Source: Candidatus Parcubacteria bacterium
Lineage (GTDB): Bacteria > Patescibacteria > Paceibacteria > UBA6257 > HR35
Length of the DNA stretch: 64,000 nt
Assembly (NCBI GenBank): GCA_026004535.1
Contig: BPJI01000001.1
Location: forward strand, 372,001-436,000
Direction: 5' to 3'
Shown here: positions 42,836 through 51,083 of the stretch, piece by piece
Layout of the letters: each line of letters starts with the position of its first letter
Numbering within the stretch: position 1 is the first letter of the stretch
The notes under the pieces: generated by a model
Seen by the model: only the letters and a program-made list of their open reading frames with translations
Told to the model about the DNA's origin: nothing
The model's database searches: none
Translations under genes and position numbers: made by a program

Positions 42836-42898
42836 ATGGCAAAGGCAAAAGCAAAGACAAAAGCAAAGGCAAAAGCAAAAAAAGGTGGTCGAAGATAA
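42836..42898 (+). CDS. Ala-Lys-rich basic microprotein
   Basis: A 20-residue frame, MAKAKAKTKAKAKAKKGGRR, made of alternating Ala-Lys pairs with a Gly-Arg tail. A consensus promoter, an own leader and a strong terminator mark it as a separate, well-expressed unit. Composition resembles histone H1-like or AlgP-like tails, so nucleic acid binding is plausible but unproven. AGAGAG precedes the start. It is also possible that the functional product is the RNA and the frame is incidental. Confidence 0.6.
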   Translation: MAKAKAKTKAKAKAKKGGRR

Positions 42899-42905
42899 GC
42901 CACCA

Positions 42906-42934
42906 AAACCGCCGGCATCAGTCGGCGGTTTTTA
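42906..42934 (+). terminator. Intrinsic terminator of the microprotein
   Basis: AAACCGCCG and CGGCGGTTT form a 9 bp stem around GCATCAGT and are followed by TTTT. It begins seven bases after the stop codon. Confidence 0.93.
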
Positions 42935-43075
42935 TTTTAACCACAAATTATTTATTTTTAAAAAAAACATTAATTTAATCAATTATAATGGACTTATACA
43001 GATACATCTAAACAGCGATTAAAATAATTTTATATTATATCTTTTTGTTAAAAAATTGTGAAAATAATTAATTAG

Positions 43076-43098
43076 CCTGCGTAAAAGCAGGTTTTTTT
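43076..43098 (+). terminator. Second terminator-like hairpin
   Basis: CCTGC-GTAAAA-GCAGG followed by a run of eight T. It stands 140 bases after the first terminator. No gene is seen between, so it either backs up the first or ends an unrecognised short RNA. Confidence 0.75.
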
Positions 43099-43150
43099 TA
43101 TTAGGTAAAAATTTTTAATTGATTTAAAAATTGTATAAATTTAAATTAAA

Positions 43151-43195
43151 GTGGTAAAAAGTGGTGATATGTGGAAAAATATGTGGAAATTGTGG
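43151..43195 (+). promoter_or_regulatory. MraZ operator repeats
   Basis: GTGG boxes occur at 43151, 43161, 43171, 43183 and 43192. The first three are spaced exactly 10 bp. Direct TGG-type boxes at 10 bp spacing are the known MraZ binding pattern, so autoregulation of the dcw cluster is likely. Confidence 0.75.
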
Positions 43196-43210
43196 AAAAA
43201 CAAAAAATAA

Positions 43211-43642
43211 ATGTTAATAGGAGAATTTCATTACAACATTGATCAGAAAGGGAGATTAATGATTCCGTCAAAATTTAGACAAAGATTTGGTTTAGAAGCA
43301 ATAGTTACTAAGGGTTTAGAAAATTGTTTATTTGTTTTTCCTAAAGATGAGTGGGAGAAAGTGGTGGAAAAAATTTTGAAATTACCACTAAGCCAAGCTA
43401 ATTCAAGAGCCTTTGCTAGATTGATGCTTGCTGGTGCTTATGAAACTTCAATTGATAATCAAGGTCGAATATTAATACCAGAATATTTACGTCAATACGC
43501 GAAGTTAACTAAAAAAGTAGTTATTGTTGGTCTTTATTCTCGAATTGAAGTTTGGGATGAAAAGTTATGGGAGGAATATAAACAACAAAGCGAAGAACAA
43601 GCACAAGACATTGCTGAAAAACTTAGTGATTTAGGGATATGA
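43211..43642 (+). CDS. mraZ: Transcriptional regulator MraZ
   Basis: Two AbrB-like swapped-hairpin domains in 143 residues: FHYNIDQKGRLMIPSKFRQR (about residues 6-25) and AYETSIDNQGRILIPEYLRQ (about 75-94). MraZ forms rings that bind repeated boxes upstream of the division and wall cluster and represses it. The boxes are at 43151-43195. rsmH follows after a CAGAAC word repeat. Confidence 0.96.
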   Translation: MLIGEFHYNIDQKGRLMIPSKFRQRFGLEAIVTKGLENCLFVFPKDEWEKVVEKILKLPLSQANSRAFARLMLAGAYETSIDNQGRILIPEYLRQYAKLTKKVVIVGLYSRIEVWDEKLWEEYKQQSEEQAQDIAEKLSDLGI

Positions 43643-43685
43643 CGCAGAATTTACATAACTAACGGAGAACTTACAGAAATATATT
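43642..43685. repeat. CAGAAC/GGAGAAC words between mraZ and rsmH
   Basis: Degenerate ACGCAGAATTTACATAACTA and ACGGAGAACTTACAG words fill the 55-base gap. No inverted arm is seen. TATTGACTTAGATATAATG precedes the rsmH start, so a -10 box overlaps that start. Confidence 0.55.
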
Positions 43686-43697
43686 GACTTAGATATA

Positions 43698-44573
43698 ATG
43701 CATCAGCCAGTACTCTTAAAAGAAATAATTGAAATCTTAGAACCAGGAGAAAATGAAAACTTTATTGATGCAACTTTTGGCGAAGGTGGTGTGAGTTTTG
43801 GGATCTCTCAATTAACGGGACCAAACGGTAAAATTCTTGCTTTCGAATGGGATCCAGAACTTTATAAGTTAGGAGTCAAAAAAATTAAAAACTTAAAAAT
43901 GGAGAAAAGGATAAAACTCGTCAATCAAAATTTTAAAAACATCAAAAGAGTTGTTAAGCAAGAAGGTTTTAGTCAAATCAAAGGTATTGTTTTTGATTTA
44001 GGAATTTCTAGTTGGCATTATGAAAAATCAAGTCGAGGATTTTCCTTTAAATATGATGAACCACTTGATATGAGAATTAACCCTAATATTAAAATTACTG
44101 CTTTTGAGGTTATTAATTATTATTCTTATAAAGATTTGGTTGAAATTTTTAAAAATTATGGCGAAGAAAGAAATGCAGAAAAAATCAGTCGGACAATTAT
44201 TGATCGTCGCAAAAAAAAGAAAATTGAAACTTCAAAAGAATTAGCTGAAATTGTTGCTGAAGTTTTGCCAACAACAAAAAAAATTCATCCAGCAACAAAA
44301 ATTTTTATGGCGCTTCGAACTTTTATTAACAGTGAATTAGAAAATCTTGAACAAGGCTTAAAAGACTCTTATGATGTTTTAGATAAAGGAGGCAAAATTA
44401 TTGTTCTAAGTTTTCAAGGATTAGAGGATAAAGTTATTAAAAAAATTTTTAGGATGTTGAAAGCTAAAGGAGCTAAAGTTATTACTAAAAATGTTGTTCG
44501 CCCAACTAAAGAAGAAATTTTAAAAAATCCTAAAGCAAGGTCGGCCAAATTAAGAGCTATTCATAAACAATGA
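43698..44573 (+). CDS. rsmH: 16S rRNA (cytosine1402-N4)-methyltransferase RsmH
   Basis: An AdoMet-dependent rRNA methyltransferase, 291 residues. It begins HQPVLLKEIIEIL, with the AdoMet motif FIDATFGEGGVSFGI (about residues 21-35) and KGIVFDLGISSWHYEKSSRG with FSFKYDEPLDMR (about 95-126). It also has PTTKKIHPATKIFMALRTFI and NSELENL (about 194-221). All are signatures of MraW/RsmH. It overlaps the next gene by 4 bp. Confidence 0.97.
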   Translation: MHQPVLLKEIIEILEPGENENFIDATFGEGGVSFGISQLTGPNGKILAFEWDPELYKLGVKKIKNLKMEKRIKLVNQNFKNIKRVVKQEGFSQIKGIVFDLGISSWHYEKSSRGFSFKYDEPLDMRINPNIKITAFEVINYYSYKDLVEIFKNYGEERNAEKISRTIIDRRKKKKIETSKELAEIVAEVLPTTKKIHPATKIFMALRTFINSELENLEQGLKDSYDVLDKGGKIIVLSFQGLEDKVIKKIFRMLKAKGAKVITKNVVRPTKEEILKNPKARSAKLRAIHKQ

Positions 44574-44857
44574 AAAGAAGAAAATATAAAACACTCTCAC
44601 CGCCAATTGATTATTGGTTCTTGTTGACACTTTTTTTAGCCTCTATTTTGCTCATTTTTTCGCTTCTCTTGATTAAAGAGAGAATATTTTTAGCCAATAT
44701 GCAAATTATTTTAGAAAAATATAAATTAAGCATTAACGGGTTTCTAAATTTTAATGCCAAAATAAATTCTAATAGCCATCTCTCTTTACCGACCAATCCT
44801 TCGTCTTCATCTCAAATAATTTATATTGCTCCCGAAAGCTTTACTTTTTCTCGTTAA
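44570..44857 (+). CDS. Small single-pass membrane protein in the FtsL position
   Basis: Ninety-five residues with a basic start (MKRRKYKTLSPP), one membrane helix (about residues 16-37, WFLLTLFLASILLIFSLLLI) and a short polar outer part rich in Ser and Asn. Between rsmH and the transpeptidase gene the usual occupant is ftsL, and the topology fits. The leucine-zipper coiled coil that defines FtsL is not evident and the tail is only about 55 residues, so this is called by position only. Confidence 0.7.
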   Translation: MKRRKYKTLSPPIDYWFLLTLFLASILLIFSLLLIKERIFLANMQIILEKYKLSINGFLNFNAKINSNSHLSLPTNPSSSSQIIYIAPESFTFSR

Positions 44858-44872
44858 AATTATTAAATTCTT

Positions 44873-44995
44873 CAATTCCGAATTGCGAATTACGAATTCA
44901 ATTATAAAAACTCATTTAATTAAGATTTAATTAAGAAATAATAAAAAGAATTCGTTAACTCGTAATTCGTTAACTAATGAATTAAGAATTAAGAG
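44873..44995. repeat. GAATTCG/AACGAATT word array
   Basis: Left words CAATTCCGAATTGCGAATTA and right words GAATTCGTTAACTCGTAATT and GTTAACTAATGAATT lie on the two sides of an AT-rich centre with TTAATTAAG. It fills the 147-base gap before the PBP gene. Confidence 0.75.
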
Positions 44996-45004
44996 TAATA
45001 AATA

Positions 45005-46687
45005 ATGAAAATCAAAAAACTTAAAACCGATGGATTAATAATTTTCTTTTTTATTTTGATAGTTGTTGTTTCTTTTTCTCTTTTGATTTTAAAATTTTAT
45101 CAACTCCAAATTGTTAAAGCAGTAGCTAATAACAATCTAAGCAAACTAATAAAAATTCCTCCTTTGCGTGGAAATATTTATTTAAAAGATAAAGATGGCA
45201 ATTTATTTTTAGCGGCGACTAGTTATTATCTTTATGATTTATATTTTTATCCACCCAAAGCAAAAAACATCGAAGAAGAAATAAAAACAATCAGTCAATA
45301 TGTTGATATCCTAAATCCATATATTGAAGAATTGAAAAAGTCTCAAAAAAGTTTTTTATTGGCAAAAAATTTAACAAATGAAGAAAAGAAAAAAATTGAA
45401 AATTTAAAATACGATTCTGTTTTCTTTGAGGAAAAAGTCTATCGTGATTATCCTTTAAAAGATCTTTTAGGAACAATAATTGGTTTTACTCGTTTTAACG
45501 AAGAAACAGGACTCTTAGAAGGACAATATGGTTTAGAAAAATATTATGACGAGCTTTTAAAAGGAGAGGTTGGTTATCGAAATAATTTACAAATAATTAA
45601 AAATCCTAAAAAAGGTGCTGATCTTGTTTTAAATCTCGATTACTATATTCAAAGAAAAATAACCGAAATTTTAAAGGAAGCAGTTAATAATTTCTATGCT
45701 GCTGGTGGTTTAATTATTGTTGCTGAAACTAAAACTGGCAATATTTTAGGCGTGGCTGAATTGCCTAATTATGATCCTAACAACTTTTATCAACAAAAAG
45801 ATTACTCAATTTTTATATCTCGTTTAAGCAAAAATTATGAACCAGGTTCAGTGATGAAACCATTTTTTTATGCTGGTGCTTTTCAAGAAAATTTAATTAA
45901 ACCAGAAGATACTTATGAAGATAAAGGCTATGTAGTATTAAATAATTGGAAAATTGAAAATTTTGATAAAAAGGGAAGAGGGGTTATTGATTTTAAAACT
46001 GCTTTAGAGCAATCATTAAATACTGGTTCTGTTTATATTTCTCAACTTTTAGGTAAAATAAGATTTTTAAAATATATTGAAGCCTTTCGCTTAAATAACA
46101 AGGCTGAAGTTGATTTCCCAATTTTAGAAGAACCCAATTTTAAGAACTTAAAAGATCCAGGAAAGGAAGTAAATTTTGGTACAGCAAGTTTTGGTCAAGG
46201 TATTGCTTTATCGCCCTTGAGTTTAATTCAGAGTTTCAATGCTTTTAGCAATCAGGGCAAAATTATCAAATTAAATTTTGTCAGTCAGATTATTTATCCT
46301 GATAACACTTTCAAACAAACTCAACCCCAAATTATTGCCCGAGTCTTAAACCAAAAATCATTAGAAACAATAGTGCCAATTTTAGAAGGAGTTGTTGAAA
46401 ATCAAGCTAAAAAAGCAAAAATTCTAGGATTTAGAATTGCCGGTAAAACTGGTTCGGCTTTAATTCCGGCAGCTAAAGAAACTCCCGAAAAACCATCTGG
46501 TTATACTAATGATGTAATTACAACTTTTATAGGTTTTTTGACCGTTTCTAATCCTCAATATATTGTTTTAGTTAGATTAGATAAGCCAGCCAAAGGACTT
46601 TTAGCTTTTGGAACAGCCGCACCAACATTTAAAAAAGTCGCTGAATTTTTAATTAATTATTATAATATTGAACCAGATAAATTATAA
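45005..46687 (+). CDS. Penicillin-binding protein 2 / FtsI family transpeptidase
   Basis: A class B PBP of 560 residues that cross-links peptidoglycan, probably in division given its position after mraZ-rsmH. One N-terminal membrane helix (about residues 12-33) leads to a dimerisation domain with LRGNIYLKDKDGN. The transpeptidase motifs are SxxK as GSVMKPF (about 283-289), SxN as EQSLNTGS (about 337-344) and KTG as AGKTGSA (about 480-486). No PASTA domain is present. Confidence 0.93.
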   Translation: MKIKKLKTDGLIIFFFILIVVVSFSLLILKFYQLQIVKAVANNNLSKLIKIPPLRGNIYLKDKDGNLFLAATSYYLYDLYFYPPKAKNIEEEIKTISQYVDILNPYIEELKKSQKSFLLAKNLTNEEKKKIENLKYDSVFFEEKVYRDYPLKDLLGTIIGFTRFNEETGLLEGQYGLEKYYDELLKGEVGYRNNLQIIKNPKKGADLVLNLDYYIQRKITEILKEAVNNFYAAGGLIIVAETKTGNILGVAELPNYDPNNFYQQKDYSIFISRLSKNYEPGSVMKPFFYAGAFQENLIKPEDTYEDKGYVVLNNWKIENFDKKGRGVIDFKTALEQSLNTGSVYISQLLGKIRFLKYIEAFRLNNKAEVDFPILEEPNFKNLKDPGKEVNFGTASFGQGIALSPLSLIQSFNAFSNQGKIIKLNFVSQIIYPDNTFKQTQPQIIARVLNQKSLETIVPILEGVVENQAKKAKILGFRIAGKTGSALIPAAKETPEKPSGYTNDVITTFIGFLTVSNPQYIVLVRLDKPAKGLLAFGTAAPTFKKVAEFLINYYNIEPDKL

Positions 46688-46689
46688 TT

Positions 46690-47157
46690 ATGATAATGAA
46701 AATTTTTATAGGCGCTGATCATCGAGGTTTTGAATTAAAGGAATATTTAAAAGAAAAATTAAAAGAGAATAATTACCACGTTGAGGACCTTGGTAATTTT
46801 GTTTATGATCCAAATGATGATTACCCAGATTTTGCTCTTGAAGTCGGAGAAAGAGTTGCTTCAGAGAAGGGAAATGTTGGAATTTTGATTTGTGGTTCAG
46901 GTGCTGGCGTTTGTTTTACTGTCAATAAAGTTAAAGGAATAAGAGGATCATTGGCTTTCAATTCTGAAATGGCAAAAAAGATGAAAGCAGATGATGATAT
47001 AAATGTTTTATGTTTGGCAAGTGATTTTATAGATGAAGAAAATGCTTGGGAAATTGTTAAGGCTTTCTTAGAAACAAAATTCAAAAACGAAGAAAAATAT
47101 TTAAGAAGAATTAAAAAAGTTAATGAATATGAAAATAAAAATTATACCGGCGATTAA
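46690..47157 (+). CDS. rpiB: Ribose 5-phosphate isomerase B
   Basis: Interconverts ribose 5-phosphate and ribulose 5-phosphate. A 155-residue RpiB/LacAB-type protein with KIFIGADHRGFELKEYLKE (about residues 4-22), DYPDFA (about 44-49), ILICGSGAGVCFTVNKVKGI (about 65-84, with the catalytic Cys) and AKKMKADDDINVLCLAS. An internal start MKIF two codons later is equally possible. It overlaps rpe by 35 bp, and both belong to the pentose phosphate set with the split transketolase. Confidence 0.95.
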   Translation: MIMKIFIGADHRGFELKEYLKEKLKENNYHVEDLGNFVYDPNDDYPDFALEVGERVASEKGNVGILICGSGAGVCFTVNKVKGIRGSLAFNSEMAKKMKADDDINVLCLASDFIDEENAWEIVKAFLETKFKNEEKYLRRIKKVNEYENKNYTGD

Positions 47158-47815
47158 TGCTCAAAGTTTTGAGGAGATAAAAGAAAAATTAGATTTATTA
47201 AAAGATCTAGTTGATCATTTTCATTTAGATGTTGCGAGTTTGGAATTTACTGGTTATCAAACTTGGCAAAATCCTGAAGATTTAGATAAAATACAGAACT
47301 ATGAAGAACTTACGCAGAACTTACTGAAAAATAAAATAACTTTTGATCTTCATTTAATGATATCTTTAAAGCCTCAAGAAATTTTAAAGTGGAATAAAGA
47401 AAATGTAAAAACTTTTATTTTACATTTAGAAGCAAGTCCTAATCCTGATAGCTTATTGAAAATGGCAAAAAAGACAAAAAAGAAAATTTTTATAGCTTGG
47501 TCACCAACGGTTGAATTTGAATTTATTGAAAAATATTTAAATTACATTGATGGTGTTTTAATATTAGGCGTTAATCCCGGTAGAGCAGGGCAGGAGTTTT
47601 TAGAAGAAACTTATAATAGAATTAACCAGCTTCAAAGCTTATTAGCTTCTCAGCGAAAATTGAACAAAATTAAATTAATGATTGATGGAGGAGTTAATGA
47701 AGAAAATTTTAAGAAAATTTTAAGTTATAAACCAGATTTTATTGTCATGGCAAGTGCTATTTATAATTCCCCTAATCCCAAAGAAACTTATTTAAAATTT
47801 AAAAATATGGTATAA
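47123..47815 (+). CDS. rpe: Ribulose-phosphate 3-epimerase family protein
   Basis: A TIM-barrel protein of 230 residues. The family pattern is seen as IIPAINAQSFEEIKEKLD, HFHLDVASLEFTG (about residues 31-43), TFDLHLMI (about 73-80), GVNPGRAGQEFLEETYNRI (about 151-169) and MIDGGVNEENF (about 189-199). The metal-binding HxD and DxH are present. The match is weaker than for canonical Rpe, so an epimerase on a related sugar is possible. Two short repeat pieces, CAGAAC words (DNA 47295-47335) and AGCTTC words (47630-47655), are translated in frame. Confidence 0.85.
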   Translation: MNMKIKIIPAINAQSFEEIKEKLDLLKDLVDHFHLDVASLEFTGYQTWQNPEDLDKIQNYEELTQNLLKNKITFDLHLMISLKPQEILKWNKENVKTFILHLEASPNPDSLLKMAKKTKKKIFIAWSPTVEFEFIEKYLNYIDGVLILGVNPGRAGQEFLEETYNRINQLQSLLASQRKLNKIKLMIDGGVNEENFKKILSYKPDFIVMASAIYNSPNPKETYLKFKNMV

Positions 47816-47835
47816 ATTGTAATAAAGATAAAAAT

Positions 47836-47999
47836 ACCCGGATCGGCACCGGATACATTACCTCGATAGCTTACCGGATATATCCTGTTAATATCCGGGC
47901 AGTTCCATCCGGTTTATATCCGGGTAACTTATCCGGTAAAATCCGTGTAGTATTATCCGGTTTAAATCCGGGTAGTATTATCTAGTTTAAATCCGTGTA
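47836..47999. repeat. Palindromic CCGGAT word array, locus 9
   Basis: Two forward units (47836-47880) and a reverse arm of about five units. It lacks the common core and is more degenerate, with variants such as CCGTGTAG. It ends seven bases before the pcm start. Confidence 0.9.
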
Positions 48000-48006
48000 A
48001 ATATAT

Positions 48007-48630
48007 ATGATCCAAAACAATCAAGAATTAGTCAAATATTTAATTGAAGAAAAAAAAGTTTTGAAAACAAAGGAAATTATTGATGCTTTTTTGAAAATTG
48101 ATCGGCAAGATTTTGTCAGGGAAGAATATTTAACTGAAGCTTATAATGATTATCCTTTGCCTATCGGCTACGGACAAACAATTTCTCAACCTTTTACTGT
48201 TGCTTTTATGTTAGAGCTTTTACAACCTCAAAAGGATAATAAAATTTTAGATATTGGCTTTGGTTCTGGTTGGACAACTTGTTTATTGGCTGAAATTTCT
48301 CAAAATAAAGTTTATGCAATTGAAGTCGTACCTGAGGTTTTTGAATTTGGCAAGAAAAATATTGAAAAATATAATTTTTTTAAAGAGGGTGTTATTGAGG
48401 TTTTTTTAATGGATGGTTCTAAGGGATTTTTAGAAAAAGCGCCTTTTGACAGAATTTTAGTTAGTGCTGCAGCTAAAAAAATTCCCGAAGAATTGATTCA
48501 ACAATTAAACGAAAATGGTGTTTTGGTCATTCCTGATTTTGAAGGTATCTATAAAATTAAAAAATTTAATGGTAAAATTGAAAAAGAATATTATTATGGG
48601 TTTATCTTTGTGTCTTTAGTTTCAAAATGA
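48007..48630 (+). CDS. pcm: Protein-L-isoaspartate O-methyltransferase
   Basis: Repairs isoaspartyl damage, which forms faster at high temperature. In 207 residues: FLKIDRQDFVREEYLTEAYN, DYPLPIGYGQTISQPFTVAF (about residues 50-69), AdoMet motif ILDIGFGSGWTTCLLA (about 82-97), and FDRILVSAAAKKIPEEL (about 144-160). All are typical of PCMT. It overlaps the glycosyltransferase gene by 4 bp. Confidence 0.93.
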   Translation: MIQNNQELVKYLIEEKKVLKTKEIIDAFLKIDRQDFVREEYLTEAYNDYPLPIGYGQTISQPFTVAFMLELLQPQKDNKILDIGFGSGWTTCLLAEISQNKVYAIEVVPEVFEFGKKNIEKYNFFKEGVIEVFLMDGSKGFLEKAPFDRILVSAAAKKIPEELIQQLNENGVLVIPDFEGIYKIKKFNGKIEKEYYYGFIFVSLVSK

Positions 48631-49268
48631 ATAAAGAATTCTCTTGTGTGATACCTGCTTACAATGAGGAAGGAAGAATAGGTAATGTTGTAAGGGTGGC
48701 AAAGCGACATCCGTTAATTAAAGAAGTTATCGTAGTTTCTGATGGTTCAATAGATAGAACTGTTGAGGAAGCAAGACTTAATGGTGCCGATAAAGTAATT
48801 GAATTAAAGAAAAATATTGGTAAAGGCGGAGCTGTTTTTATTGGTTCAAATTTAGCTAAATCAGATTGGATACTTTTATTAGATGGTGACCTGATAGGAA
48901 TTGAGCAAAAGCACATCGATCTACTTTTAGAGCCAATTTTATCTGATAGAGCAGATATGACTATTGGTGTTTTAATCGACGAGCCATTAATTAAGATTTT
49001 TCCGGTAATTTCGGGTCAGAGAGTAGTCAAACGAGAATTAATTATTAAACACCCTGAATTAAAAGAAAGTCGTTTCCAATTAGAACTTCTCTTAAATAAA
49101 TATGCCAAACAATTAGATTATAGAATCATTAATGTAAATTTACCAAATCTTAGTCATGTCAAAAAAGAACAGAAATATAACTTCTTAACTGTTTTGTCGC
49201 AAAGACTCTATTCATCTTCCGGTTACCTTCTTTATTTTTTTAAGAAAATAAAGACTTTAATAAAATGA
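48627..49268 (+). CDS. Family 2 glycosyltransferase
   Basis: A GT-A fold transferase of 213 residues: CVIPAYNEEGRIGNVV (about residues 6-21), VVSDGSIDRTVEEA (about 36-49), GKGGAVFIGSN and the metal-binding DGDLIG (about 89-94). No membrane helix is seen, apart from a slightly hydrophobic C terminus. Substrate is unknown; the type resembles polyprenyl-phosphate sugar transferases and cell-surface glycan enzymes. It overlaps both neighbours by 4 bp. Confidence 0.9.
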   Translation: MNKEFSCVIPAYNEEGRIGNVVRVAKRHPLIKEVIVVSDGSIDRTVEEARLNGADKVIELKKNIGKGGAVFIGSNLAKSDWILLLDGDLIGIEQKHIDLLLEPILSDRADMTIGVLIDEPLIKIFPVISGQRVVKRELIIKHPELKESRFQLELLLNKYAKQLDYRIINVNLPNLSHVKKEQKYNFLTVLSQRLYSSSGYLLYFFKKIKTLIK

Positions 49269-51064
49269 CACCATTTTTAGAATTAACAATTATTTTTCTT
49301 TTTACTGCTTTGATCGCTTTTCTTTTCCGTCTTTTAAAACAGCCATTAATTATTAGCTATATTTTTGCTGGTCTAATCTTAAGTAATTATTTATTTAAAT
49401 TTACCGAAACTAAAGCTTTAATTGAAATATTTAGTGATTTAGGTATTGCTTTTTTGCTTTTTATTGTTGGTTTAGAACTTAAGTTAAATTCTTTAAGAGA
49501 AATTGGCCGTCAAGCAATTATTATCGGTACTCTTCAAGAAATTTTTACCATCATAGCTGGGTTTTTGATTGCTAAGATTTTAGGTTTTGGTACCACTCCA
49601 GCTTTATATTTAGGAGCAGCACTTTCATTTTCAAGCACGATTATTATGGTAAAATTAATTTCTGATAAGGGTGATATTGAAAAATTATATGGAAAATTAG
49701 CAATTGGTTTTTTGCTCGTTCAAGATTTAATTACAATCTTAATTTTGTTTTTGCTCCCATTTTTTAAAAAAGAAATTTTTAGCCAAGAAGCTTTTTTGCA
49801 ATTATCTTTAGGCTTAATCGCTATTCCTTTAATTCCTTATTTAGCTTATAGATTCCTACCGCGAATAGAAAAATTTTTAACTCGATCAGAGGAATTTTTA
49901 TTTTTATTTGCTCTTGCTTTTGGTTTGGGTATTAGTTCCTTATTTAAATATTTAGGTTTGGGAATTGAAGCTGGTGCTTTGATAGCTGGTATTAGTCTTT
50001 CTAATTTAATTAGTTCAACTGAGATTGCCTCTAAATTAAAACCCCTGAGAGATTTCTTTTTAATTTTGTTTTTCATTTTAATTGGTTCGAAAATTTTTAT
50101 TTTTCATTTTGATCAATATTTATGGCAGGTTATAGTTTTGTCTTTGTTTGTTCTAATTGGTAATCCGTTGATTATGCTTTTGCTGCTCGGCCTTTTAGGT
50201 TATAAAAGCAGAACTTCTTTTCTTTTGGGTTTAACTTCAGCTCAGATTAGTGAATTTTCATTTATTTTAATTAGTTTAGGTATTAAATTTGGTCATTTAT
50301 CAGAAGAAATTTTGTCAATTACTGCTCTAGTTGGTTTAATTACAATTTTTCTCTCAACCTATTTTTTTGCTTATGCTGAAAAAATTTATCTTTTGTTAGA
50401 AAGATATCTTAAGATTTTTGAAAGAAAAAAAACAAGAGAGGAAAAAGAAGAAATCCCCAGTTATGAGGTGATATTATTTGGCTGTGATCGAATTGGTTAT
50501 AGTTTTTTGAATGTTTTGAGACCACGGATTAACACGGATTTAAGAACGAATCAACACGGATTATTTAAACCACGGATTGAGATGGATAAAAATAGATCAC
50601 GGATTAACGCGGATGTAGGAACAGATAAACGTGGATTAGCAATTAAAAATTTTCTGATTGTTGACTATAATTTCGAATTGATTAAAAAATTAAAAAAAGA
50701 GGGGTTTAATGTTATTTATGGAGATGCTGAGGAAATTGATTTTTTGCAAAGCTTAAATTTAACAAAGACAAAATTAATTATTTCAACTATACCCGATTTT
50801 GAGACTAATTTATTAATCTTGCAAGAGTATAAAAAAGAAAATCCTGAAGGAATTTTTATAGCTACTGCTTATCGACTCAATGATGCTTTGGATCTATATA
50901 AAAATAATGCTGATTACGTAATAATGCCACATTTTCTTGGCGGAGAATTTGCCAGTAATATTATTGAAAAATTTGGTTTCAATAAAGATGAATATTTGAA
51001 ACTAAAAGAAAAATCAATAGCCCATATCCAACAAAGATACCGACTTGGACATGAACATCCATAA
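49265..51064 (+). CDS. Kef-type cation/proton antiporter with TrkA-N domain
   Basis: A CPA2 family antiporter of 599 residues. About twelve membrane helices occupy residues 1-375, with FLLFIVGLELKLN, GAALSFSSTIIMVKLISDKG and GIEAGALIAGISLSN. A cytosolic Rossmann (RCK/TrkA-N) domain follows from about 395 with VILFGCDRIGYSFLNVL and the later FLIVDYNFELIKKLKKEGFN and VIYGDAEE. Between the first and second strands of the Rossmann fold a CACGGATT insert of about 40 residues (PRINTDLRTNQHGL, DNA 50520-50645) is carried in frame. Confidence 0.92.
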   Translation: MTPFLELTIIFLFTALIAFLFRLLKQPLIISYIFAGLILSNYLFKFTETKALIEIFSDLGIAFLLFIVGLELKLNSLREIGRQAIIIGTLQEIFTIIAGFLIAKILGFGTTPALYLGAALSFSSTIIMVKLISDKGDIEKLYGKLAIGFLLVQDLITILILFLLPFFKKEIFSQEAFLQLSLGLIAIPLIPYLAYRFLPRIEKFLTRSEEFLFLFALAFGLGISSLFKYLGLGIEAGALIAGISLSNLISSTEIASKLKPLRDFFLILFFILIGSKIFIFHFDQYLWQVIVLSLFVLIGNPLIMLLLLGLLGYKSRTSFLLGLTSAQISEFSFILISLGIKFGHLSEEILSITALVGLITIFLSTYFFAYAEKIYLLLERYLKIFERKKTREEKEEIPSYEVILFGCDRIGYSFLNVLRPRINTDLRTNQHGLFKPRIEMDKNRSRINADVGTDKRGLAIKNFLIVDYNFELIKKLKKEGFNVIYGDAEEIDFLQSLNLTKTKLIISTIPDFETNLLILQEYKKENPEGIFIATAYRLNDALDLYKNNADYVIMPHFLGGEFASNIIEKFGFNKDEYLKLKEKSIAHIQQRYRLGHEHP

Positions 51065-51066
51065 GG

Positions 51067-51075
51067 TGTTATAAT
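51067..51075 (+). promoter_or_regulatory. Extended -10 promoter of tRNA-Ser
   Basis: TGTTATAAT ends eight bases before the tRNA, starting right after the antiporter stop codon. Confidence 0.65.
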
Positions 51076-51083
51076 TTAACTAT

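Larger units (their letters stand above)
42672..43210. other. murB-mraZ gap, contents
   Basis: This 539-base gap holds the promoter, leader, microprotein and terminator just described, then about 140 AT-rich bases without a recognised feature (42936-43075). It ends with a second terminator-like hairpin and the GTGG operator repeats of mraZ. Confidence 0.7.

Noticed and set aside
42936..43075. Possible small RNA between the two terminators
   Set aside because: No convincing promoter or conserved structure could be seen; only AT-rich sequence.
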